Of a DNA stretch of 48,873 nt, positions 25,001 to 36,900 are shown piece after piece. Source of the DNA: Saccoglossus kowalevskii (lineage: Eukaryota; Hemichordata; Enteropneusta; Harrimaniidae); assembly GCF_000003605.2 (NCBI RefSeq), contig NW_003145786.1:96144-145016 (forward strand), given 5' to 3'. The translations under genes were made by a program, and so were the position numbers. The notes below the pieces were generated by a model. That model made no database searches, had not been told where the DNA came from, and saw nothing but the letters and a program-made list of their open reading frames with translations. The number at the start of each line of letters is the position of its first letter. Position 1 is the first letter of the stretch.

Positions 25001-27926
25001 TTTTTAGCTTTTGTGTGGGACAGAATAGTCGTTTGTGTTGTACTATCCACTGTAGTAATTCGCTTACTGTGCACTTCAAAAGGCCACAGTTTAGGAAACT
25101 TTTAAAAGTGTTTTTTTCAAAAGTGCCTGGTCGGGGATCCCTTTCAGTGTCCCTAATCAGCGGGTCAACCCCCATGTCGTCTTACTGACCTTTTCAATTG
25201 GTTTCCAATGCTTGGACCGTGTTGTCGACCCTTTTGAATAAGGGCCATTCATAACAGACACTGTCATGTCACACTGTTGAATGACAAGATAGGTAGGCAA
25301 CCCTGCGTGAGGTGCAGGTCTTCTTTAAAATCTTGTGTGGTCACTGCAGTCATATAATACAGTTAATTCAACAAAAAGGTTTCGTAAATTTTTACAATAT
25401 TTCTTTATTAATTGGAAAAGAAAACAACACTTAGGTGACACAGTCAGATTCTTGGTCCATGGCACTATTTATACCCCCCTCCTTTAAAGGGAATATCATT
25501 TTTAATATTTCAGTTATCATCAAGGATATATCATTTTTAATTTTTCATATCTGTGAAAGCAACCATGGAGGGTGTTGGCAAGTGTAGACATGCCTTGAAA
25601 TACCTATTTTTTATTTCTTACATTCGCTTACTAAACAAGTTCAAATTAACTAGGGTATACTAGTTACATTCGCTTACTAAACAAGTTCACATTAACTAGG
25701 GTATACTAGTTACATTCGCTTACTAAACAAGTTCAAATTAACTAGGGTATACTAGTTACATTTTTGGACTGCAGTAATAATTTCTTAAAATTACATTTCA
25801 TGTTAATGCATAATATCTACATCATTCCAAATTGTTTCAGTGTAGTATCAAACCATTTTCTAGAGGCAACAAAATTGTTTATTGAATAATATAATAAATG
25901 TAAAGTTTACCTTTTCCTACCTTTTCCTATCGAATGTTTCTGCTGACATTAACAAAAATAAATATATATAACCTAGTAGTTTTAATTAAACCAAACAGAA
26001 GAAGTATTCTCCTTCTCACATTCATGATCACCTAGGCAACATTGATGAGACTCCACCTCTTTACAGTAAAAAGAGGAAGTGTGAAGCATTTCTGGCATAG
26101 TCAGAGGTGATAAGAAACAAATAAAGCTGAAGTAGAGAAAATGTTTTGCTGCAATCCTGATACAGTGTTCTATCTACCAGTAAAACTTGTGACAATGTGA
26201 TATATGAACAGAGACAACTTTCTCCTTATTTATATATACCTGATTCATTTTATTAAGTATATATGGCTTGTATGCAGCTATTTGACACTGGAATTTGTAA
26301 GTTTTTATGAGCTTGTTAGTCTTATTCCCCCTGCAAGAGAAATAGAAAGCCTTCACATATCTGCTGTAGAACTCCACATGTGAACAAAGCAGTAATGGTT
26401 TATTTGTTCTAGGCAGTATTTGTATCTGGATGGTTTGAGACCCGGAGATGGTTCTGTGATTTTACATGTAAATTGAAAGGCAAACAAGCTGCCGGGAGAA
26501 AGGGCATCTTTCTGTTTAGAATAGTTGAGCTGACATGTTTACTGAAAGGCCTGATGACTCCCAGTTGTGCTTGAGAATTGAAGAGTTGTGAGGCAAACCA
26601 TGGCAAGTTTCTCTCACTAGTTCACAAAACATTTATTTTTCAAATTTGATTTTTAGAAATATCTTGCGTTCAGTTTTTAAAATTTATTTGAGGTATATTG
26701 TATATTTATTTAATAACTTATGGAGTTTTAAATTTCGAAAACTGAATCTATCTTAGAATGTATTGTGGTCAAAAAGTAAAATTAGGACAGTATCACTGAT
26801 GGCAAGCTGTTTGCTAGCAATAGCAAGTGTTTTTTTACAAGAGAGTTTTCTCATAGAATTTGTTTATTTGCTGGAAATACAGTGAACTTTAAGATCTCTT
26901 TGGATTGAAACACTGTGTTGAAGATTGGCAGGTTCCATTGTAGAGAATATACAGGCCACACAATGTGGAATGAATGAAAAGCGCTTTTCCCAAGTGGTTA
27001 TGCTTAAATGGTTTCTTAGTCCTCCAGTGCACGTGAATGAAGACTTAATACCCAAAGGGGCTGGCAAACGACACCCCTTATCTTTTGGGCTGAGTGCGCC
27101 TGCTGTAGGTTTACCCTTACTAGAATGGAGCGTTCCATTACTGTAGGCTAGCCTGAGATTCATCAGTAACATGAACAAGTGTTGATCCTAAAAGTGATGT
27201 TTTTTAAAATTTTACAGTAGTCAGAAGAATACTAACAATTACGATGTGTATTTTAATTTCGTTCTAAATTTTTATTGAAAATAAGGATAAAATTCTTTCA
27301 TAATTTTTTTTTTACATTGACTACCTTTTCTTGTCTTTAAGTAGTAGCTAGTTTTGTATAGAGATATGTTGGCTGTCTGTCCAGGGCAGGCATGTGTCAA
27401 TGATTCAATGTGAAGCGTTTATTTAGATAGCATAGAGCTGGCTCCAAATAACTGCACACTGAAATAAATAAGTTAGCCACATGTTGCAGGAACACTTTAA
27501 ACTAAACTCCCTGTGTGGCAATAGTTTTAAACATCAAGGAATAAATGTGACAATAACTTTACAATTATTATTATAGTTATAAATGTTTGAAAAAAAAAAA
27601 AAATCGTAGCATGATGAAATATCAAAAAAAAATTACTAACCACCATGGTTACTATAGAAACCAATTTTTATACATATTTTCTGCAGCTAAGAAGTTGAAA
27701 TTAATTGTGTCTCGAGATTTTGGAACTTGAACGCTAAAACATCTTATAGGTTCTTTGGTGATTTTTATAGCATGTACTTGCCATAGAGTGTAAATTTTAT
27801 GACGTTTTATGACCCATGTTCATGATATGTGGTACATAGATTTTAAACCGATTGGCATGTTGTCAGTGCAGGCAGCCATCTCAAACCACCCTGATGGTTG
27901 AAATGTTTTGTGTGCTAGAGAGAGAG

Positions 27927-27973
<47 letters not shown>

Positions 27974-30900
27974 AAAAAACTTGGTGGTCTAGGGCTGTCA
28001 TTTTTTCTGCTGGTAGCAACATATTTTACGAGTGAGATCCATTTCATTGAGCTGATGCTGGTAAATTGTTGTGATTAGTTTTGCCATTTCGTTGGTGTCC
28101 TGCTGTCTAACAAAATACTTTTCTCTTTACTAAATTTGTTCTGATTTGTAAATACAAAATATTTGCATAAAAATTGAGATAGCTATTCGAGTCTTTACTT
28201 TTCAGATATATTTAGACAGATTTTTTTTTCCTTCCCGGAAACACACATTTATTAATTTTTATATGAACATTATCATTGTTCAGATCTCCAAATTAGGATT
28301 CATTAGGATTTTACATTTGTTCAAGTATTAGTTATTGTACTTGCATATGGAGAGTCAGTAACCCCACTAAGCCCCCCAAGGCAGAATGTGGTCATGGTGC
28401 CTATATAACAATATACAGTTCAGGAAGAGCAGGGCAATTTGTGCTAGCTGTAAAAGTCTCTGAAAAAACAAAAGTTAAAAAACAAGAAAAGATTGAAAGA
28501 AATGGGAACATATTTTTGAATAGATGTGTGTTTTCTAGATGTGCTAGCATCTGCTGTCAAAAGGGAAATGTGTGAAAACACGTAGAGAGAGTGTTTACTT
28601 GTACCAACGGTGCATGAATGGTAAAAAGGTAGTTTACTCAAGTTGTCAACTATTGTGGCTAATTCTAAAGTTACTAGCTGCCCAAAGGAAACGATGATGG
28701 TTGGAAGAATGAGTGGAATTTAGTTCATCTCCCAGAGCCACGCTGGATTAAAGATTGTATTCTGTCTTCATATGATTTGATTATTTCAGAGCATTTTGGC
28801 GTTACTTCCCAAGAGTAGGAACTCTGACTCCATCGCAATGTACATGTGTTAATGTTTCTATGATACTTGAATCAGGAGAACAGACTGACAGTGTTTGCTG
28901 ACTTGCCATTGTGTCTCAATGTTTGGAGACTTTTTTGAAATGAAATGGGGATAAATCAAGAAATTGAGTCTTAGAGAAGCACATGGGAAACTTCAATCCA
29001 AAATGTCTTTACTAACTAAACTAACACCAGTATGGGATGTCCTGTACACTGATGCTTAAAGCCTTGCACCAGAATCGTATCATATCTCTATGCATCGAAT
29101 AAAAAAGATAACTTCAATTCAGTTAGTAACTTAAGCAACCTCAAGGTCACAGAACTAAATCACAAATTGGCTTTATACTTGTGGAATTCTTAATTAAACT
29201 TCTCATTGCCACCAATTGTATGTTAAACAACTCCAATTTCAAATGTATCACTTTTCCTCACTGATCTCTGCATGTTCATGGTTCTCTGCTGGTGGCTCTG
29301 ATGGCCTACATTTGTTAGGCATTACTCTAAGAATAGATGAAAGCATGCAGTAAAAGAGAGAGAAAAAGAAATTGTGGGTCTTATCAGCTGTAAAAGACTT
29401 GTAAAGCCATTTCCCATGAAAACAAGGTCAGGTAATTCCATACTGGAGGCTGGTTGGACTCTTCAGTTTGAGCTGATGGCTTGCTTCTGTATCCTACTGC
29501 AGTTTCTGGGGTATCAGCTCACTGCGAAATAAATAAATTGACAAATTATTTTTAATTTAAGGTGATTTCTCTAAAAATTGCAATTGATGTACTGGTGTGA
29601 ATAAGGTGGTGTAGTTTAATTCAAATTATAAAACTAAGCAATGCACACACAACCTCCTCAAGTCTACAGATAAAGAGAAGAGCAATTAATGGTATGTGAT
29701 TTAGGTAGATGATGGGAAACATGACAAGAGCTGTATTCCATTCCTGTACAGCATGGGACTAATCTGGAAGCAGAGGAGGCTGTGGAGCCAGTCAAAGCCC
29801 CAGGCCTTAAGTCATTGTATACATTCTAGCTTGCATACATAGTTGTTTATTTTGGTAATATCTTCTACCATGCACTGGCTATGTATTTCAAGCTCAGTTT
29901 CAGCCAGTGAAATGTGAGCGAAAATGTCACATGGTGGCAAATTTGGGCAGTCCTCACTCTCTCTCTCTCTCTCCCTCACACATTTTATTTTACATTTTCA
30001 TGGAGGGCCTCATGCAATGCACTTTCTCACAAGTGGAGTTGATATCAATATGATGGAGGTATTCCCACTGCACTGCAGTACATAAACACTGCGGACGAAT
30101 AACAGAATATAGTCTTTCTTGATATCCAAACAGAAGATTTTCTCTCTAGTGACACCCTTGAAAGGGGAAATGTCAACCGTTTCTCATCGGAAATTTGTAA
30201 AAATAGCCTGATTTTGTTTTGTTCATTGGGTACCACAAGATAGTGGAGTTTATTTTGTCATATTATGTTACCATTTGTTTGGACTTGTTTGTATGGAGCT
30301 ACTTTGCTGTTATTGCGAAGTTTGCAGTAGAAATTTGATGGTCCATTTAAAAGTAAACAAAATTTTTTCTTTTTTTTTTGTTATTGCCATTAAGCTATAA
30401 ACACATTGCAGTATCTGTTTTTGATGATTAAAAAAATGTTAGTATGGAAATGTTAAAAAGAATCGGGATTTGGACTTGTTAATTCAGTGTTTGATTCTTT
30501 GAGACTAGGGAAGTGAGAATCATGTTGATTCACTCAGCATGGGAAAACTAAAATAACGACAGAGAGGGAGCACTGCACAGGCGTAAATTGCAAGCCACTA
30601 ATAGCCAACTATATAGGCCTGGTTTAAGTAACACTCAGTAATTTGCAGGGAATATCTGCATCAACTTACTTTCTCTGTGCACTGATCCCACCCTGAATAT
30701 CTGTAAGCTCTCAGCTTTATGAAAACAAATACTACCAACTTAATATACTATAATAGCCTTTATCTGGCATCTTCAAATTTTCTCTGGCATGCAAACCGTT
30801 TGCTTTGCTTATTGTTTCATGCTCTCACTTACAGAACATGGCTGGAATGTTCTATTTTATTTTGGGTGGGAAAGTGTAACTTGTAAAGGGACTGATTATT

Positions 30901-33900
30901 AATTATTTAAACTATTAATTTGTATTGATATTTTTTCTGGAAAATTGTCTTTGAACCAAAATATTTAAACAGAAAGTGTGTCTCGGAAAAATTAAAACGT
31001 CTTCTGATTTATATTTTCTTTTAGCTGGTGGTCGACTCCAAGAAGAACTGAAATATACAACAGAAACTTTAGGTGTCGGGGAAGGCACAACCCAACAAAT
31101 TATTATACAAACTCCCAATTTAGATGGGACCAATATTTTATCACAAGAAGCCTTAGAAATTCATTTACAGTCTGCGCTAGCAGCCACAAAAGTAGAAGTA
31201 GAAATGTATGGAAAGTAAGTCACTCATCTTTTACTTCTGTTGCTATGGATACAGATATGCATTCATCATTGTATATTTAAATACAAATGAATGATGAACT
31301 ATGATTTTATAAAAACAGATGTTTTATTTTAATATTCACTTACCTATTTGTTAATATTTATTTATTAATTTGTGATTTCTTTCAGAACGTGGGATTTAGG
31401 TGATGTCTGCTTCAAGGCTGATTTGCCAAGTTTTGAAGACAACCTCTTACAGGGAGTAAGTTTTCTTCATTATTTTCATTACATTTTCTCTCTAAAATGT
31501 TTTACTGTCGATATGTTTGACTCGTATTTGCACAAAGTGATGTTAACCATGTTTTGTTTTTTTCCCCACAGTATTTAGAAGTTCTAGTGCCGTGCATTCT
31601 AATTACACCACTAGATTGCTTCTGGGAGGGAAGTAAATTATTAGGTCCTTACAGCCCCATACATGTCCCTTTGTAAGTATCAGTACTCCTAATTTTTCAA
31701 ACATCAGATGTTTTTTTTGAGTTTCATTTGCATATCAATTGATTTAATGGTTGTGTTTTTTAACCATTAAATAAAATTTAAATTACATTTTGCATAAATA
31801 GTTGAGTGATCTCAATCACATAAGTAATTATTTGTTTGTTTTGATAAGTTGCTCCTCCTGTTTTTATGTTATCAGTTGCCAAGGTGATATAGATGATGAA
31901 AAACTTTGTTGGAATCAGATTTTAAGATTGTCCTGAGGAAGTCTTTCTCTTTAATTTCTTTGTATAAATTTTAATACTTTTATAATGTGATGTTATAAGA
32001 ACGCAAAGAGAGAGACCTTCCCAGATTGGCATTTGTTAAATCACTCTACGGTATTCATATCCATAAAAAAAGCCTAGTGTAAAAATGTTACTGTTTATTA
32101 CTTCTGTAAACACTAGGGTGGCAGGCAAGCATGATATAATGTACATTTCAGGCCACCCAGCTGCTCAATGAGAGGTCCTCAGTAAAAGGGGGATTTCTCT
32201 AACTGGGAAATTCCAATAAGATATCTGTAATGAACTTTTTACATTTTTATGTAATTTCACAAATATTTTTTATTTATATTATAATATATTTATTTTTTTA
32301 TTTCATTAGCGATTTGGATATTGACCTCGTTTGGACAAAATTAGACCCCTTAGAGATTCTAGAAAATTTAAAAGATTATTCTGATTATTTTGGTGATCTG
32401 GATGCCCTGTTTGGCATATTTGAAACGGTAAGTGATGTTTTTACTTTAACAATTATGAATAACATACTCCTCTGTATTAAATTTCTTTTTCAAAATATTT
32501 ATAATAACATTTACTCTATTTAAGTCAAAACTTAAGTACATGATAGAGGTGATTCTATGGTCATAATAAGTCATATTTTAATGATTTGTTTTATGTGCGC
32601 TGCTAATGAAGCAAATACAGTATTATTATCATTATAAATGTATCTTAATCGTCTATGTTTGACTGAATTCTTAATTTTTGTAATCTTAAAATGTCTATTT
32701 AATGTGTTACATGCTCAGTAATATAACATTTGAATTCAACTCAAATTGCTTCAAGTTCTCTGATTTATTTTACTAGTTCCACCTTCTCCAATGTGTGAAT
32801 ATCTATATTATATGTAATTATGGTATAATTTTAGGAGAATTGTCTCTAAAGATGTATCAATAGGAAGTTCTGTATAGTTCTCAATAGTTCTGTAAAGCAA
32901 GAAGCCATTTCAAGTTGCATTTTGTGGAAACATTTGGATGAAAGAGGACTGTGAGTGAGAGGCTCACTTGGTTCCACTTGGCTGGCCACCATTGAATGAG
33001 AAAGCCAAAAAGACAGCTCTTTAAGAGGAAAAACACTTAACTTTAGTGACAAAATCAAATCTTTGTAACTTGTTTAATCTAGAAAGTCTGTAATCTGTGA
33101 TCTTCCCTTTCCCTGAGTTATGCATAAACAAGATTCATCCACATGCTGGTATATGCAAAAACAACTTGCACAGTTCAGTGGATAACTTGCATTCAATGCA
33201 AGATAGTAGTTTGTAGTTTTTTCAACATATTGTGTAATGCCCTTGATAATGTGAATGGGTTGTCATGAATCCTTGTTGGAATGTGACAATGTTACATCAT
33301 ATGTCGTGGGATTCCTTCATCATCTGCTGGTGAGTTGGATGGCAGTTACCTTGTTTGAAATTGTTACTTAGAATACTGTTAGTGTATTTTAGCTGGAATT
33401 GATTTTTGCTGAAAAGACTTTTTGGGTGTTTTGTATAGAATTTATATTCACTGATTTTTGACAAATTGAATGTAAAATGTAGGAAAAAAGTATTTTACAG
33501 TACCTTAAATATGTCCTTATTATGCTGTTTGTGAACTGTTCCTAAAGTGACATCATTTCAATTTGTTGTTTCCATGTAAACACAGGAATTAACTCCAATT
33601 TACCTGAGATTAGCCAATCATATCAAAGCATATACTCCCATGTGACTATGGATTGGCCAATCATATCAAAGCATATACTCCCATGTGACTATGGATTAGC
33701 CAATCATATCAAAGCATATCCTCCCATGTGACTATGGATTGGCCAATCATATCAAAGCATATACTCCCATGTGACTATGGATTGGCCAATCATATCAAAG
33801 CATATACTCCCATGTGACTATGGATTGGCCAATCATATCAAAGCATATCCTCCCATGTGACTATGGATTAGCCAATCATATCAAAGCATATACTCCCATG

Positions 33901-36900
33901 TGACTATGGATTGGCCAATCTTATTACAGAATCTGGATTATTACCTATACTTGTGTTGCAGAACTGTTTCATCACCTATTGTATTTTTGTATTTTCTTGT
34001 AGGCGGGAATCGGTCATGCTTATCAAACAAAACCATGTCTTAATCCAGAGGATCCAGATTGTCCTGAGAAAGCACCCAACAAATACACAGGACAGGTAAA
34101 AATAACCTATCTGTTATCAAGAATATAGTCTTACCTACTGTAAAATGACTAATTTTCACTGGGTTTAAATTTCACTGATTTACCATTTCAGGCATATTCA
34201 GTGGGTTTTAAATTCACGGTTTCGTCATTTAGATAATGTGTTCTATGCTAAATTTTACATATTCACTGGGTTTTAATTTAGCGTATTTTCCAGTCAGCGA
34301 AATAAGCTAAATTAAAACCCAGTGAATAATTACCCCCTTTACAGTATTTATGTTACACTATTGCATGGAATTACAGGAAGGAATTGATAATTCCTAAAAT
34401 GAAATCATATCATTTAGTGGCTCGTATAACAGTTTGTGCTTTCTGTGGATGAGCTAAGTAATTTATCTAGCGGAAGAATCAGTGCCAATAAATTGTTATT
34501 TGTTTTATGTATTGCAACATGGATGAATGTATGCCTTTGTGTTAGCATTCTGGATATCCTTGCTAGGTGTTTTCTTGTATAATCACTTTGTGGTAAGGTA
34601 TGATGTGTTCCTGTCTAACAATAAGTGACACCACCCTTATTACTTATTCACCCCGACTGTATTGATTCCTTTCATTTGTAGTTCTAAGTTACAAGGTTTT
34701 TTCGTTGAATTCTCAAAGTTTCACATACTAACTTTGATTGGTCATGTGCAAAAGGCCTGGGGTGTTTATATTTCGTTTGACACTCTCTTTAGTAAATCAC
34801 TTGTTTTAGAATGGCCCCACAATTCCCCCAGAATATTTCTATTACTATCCCACTGAAAAACTAGACCCCCCCCCCCCGGTTCAAGTGTTTGTCCGTGTAA
34901 GGCACCAATTGTGTGGATGAATAGTGCCTTTTGTTGAGTGTATGATTGAAGTATCCATTGAAAACTCGTTTGGAGGAAGCGTATCACCTTCCATGTATCA
35001 TCTATTTATCACAGCTGCCTTGTAATCTGCAGGCATGAACCATTTGCGAAGAGAAGGGAGTCTTATATCAGGCAGGCCAAGAATTTGACAAGTCTGTGTC
35101 AAGGACGTTACAAATCTGAGGAACACTACATTGGGACAAATGTCATTTATTTGTTTGCCTTGAAGTTAAAGATTTCTTTTTCTTGTTCCTAGGTTCCTGA
35201 TATTACTGCTGAACTTACTGGCGGTTGTAGCGGCTATGCCAGCAAGTATATGGAATGGCCTGAAGAACTCATTGTGGGAGGTGTACAAAAAAATCATAGT
35301 GGAAACATTAAGAGGTGAGATTGCTTGCCTTTTAGTTACTTCTGATTATAATTCTTTTTAGCTGAGTTGTCTCTCCTGGAAGGTGGAGAGGGACGTGACA
35401 AAACGGTGCCGTACTCGATGTGCTATTCACTGCACACAAAAGAAAGACGTTAGAGTGTTTTCCTTTTCAATGGTGCGGGAAGAGACAGGTTCTTTGTCGG
35501 TGGTTGTACTCATCAAGTCTTTTGGTTCACCTTCATTGATCACAGAGTTGCGACTATTTCCACAGAATTGTCTATGAATGTGACACCACGTTATTTGATT
35601 TGTTCTCTCGCTCTTCTTATCTGCATCTCGATATTTCAAGAAAACATTTTTGTAAGATATAAATTTGCCTTCTGTGATTTGAGATTCTTTTCAGCATGAA
35701 TAATAACAATCTCTACCGTCTTTTTTTCCAATACTAATACATTCATTGAACCTTTTCGCTATGTATCTAACATCACAGCTTGAAAAAAGGTAATCATTAT
35801 GTAATTCTCTTACTGTCCATTTTACCCTCCCCCCTCTCTAATAATGGTTCTCCCCTTAGCTAGTAGCTTGTCCTATTTCCCATGGAATACTTACTTCTAT
35901 GAGTATCTTAAGTTGCTTGTTATCCTAGAGCAATGAGGTTGTTATCATGTGCTGTTGTTGCTATGCTATGCATGATGGGGATTCAAACACATTCTCAACA
36001 AAAAACTCTGATAACCCCAATAAATTGTCAGTTGATTTCAGTGATTTTGGAAGTAATTTCCTGATTTCCTATGATGCGTTATTTTTGTCTACATTTTCCA
36101 AATGACAGCAATTTAATTCATTCTGTTATTGTTTATGGATGATAATTTAAAATTTGTTATTTATTTATTACTTAGTTGTACAATAATACATTTATTATGA
36201 TTTCAAAACTTGTATATTTCTCTCTTCTTGTTCTTTAAGCAATTATGAATGTCAGTGAGTTCCACTTATCTGAGTATAAGAATTTCAAATTGTTTTTTGA
36301 TACCTACAATACCTACAGCTGCCTGTTACTGTTTCTTTATTGGAATATTCCATCCTTCGATGAACTGACCATACAGACGTACACAAATTAGTTTGGCGAT
36401 AACCCCACCCACACATACAGTTGACTTTACTGAATCTACCATAGTTATCTTTTCTGTATACATCTCTGAGTGGGTTATTAAAAAAAAAAGGATCTGGGTT
36501 ACTTACATGCCATGAGCGACTTATTTGGGATTTCTACTCGGCAAAGTACAAAGACAATCTTTCAAAGGCTGTGCCCTGGGATAGAGTGTGTATATAACCA
36601 AAGAAACTGGATTTCGATGGTAACCTGGGGGAAGAAACCCTATTCACTTGCACTCAAGGCCAAGGTTTCCTGTGCCTTTGACTTGTTGCGATGTTGATTA
36701 GAGAAATGAGATTTTTGCTGATGGCAATTACATTATTTCTGATTCAAACATCTAACCTACTCATCCTTAGCTTGTATTATGTTATGTCTTTTGTCTAGTC
36801 ACGGTTTAATTCCCCACTATTGTTTCATAACTGTTGTAAATATATATCCGCATGCTTTATTCCTTTGACCCAGTGTTCGCTGTATAATGTGTACAAGTCA

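Larger units (their letters stand above)
23340..31024 (+). other. ptc intron 2 (7.7 kb)
   Basis: The largest intron. The first 600 bases are CpG-rich; after about 24.0 kb CpG nearly vanishes. It holds a 46-bp triplication (25619-25756), an (AG)n run near 27931-27969, a 14-A run at 27590 and a (CT)n run near 29958. No nested gene is recognised; frames such as 24793-25188 (131 codons) have no known pattern. Confidence 0.85.
32428..34002 (+). other. ptc intron 6
   Basis: 1575 bases carrying a foldback element (33374-33502) and the 43-bp CCAAT palindrome array (33608-33920) close to its 3' end. Confidence 0.85.

Noticed and set aside
24793-25188. 131-codon frame in intron 2
   Set aside because: No recognised protein pattern, no plausible splice pair and no Patched homology.
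27138-27220. TTACTGTA...TTTACAGTA pair in intron 2, and a lone TTTACAGTA near 39187
   Set aside because: They share only the terminal 8-9 bases with the foldback family and none of its interior, so they may be chance.
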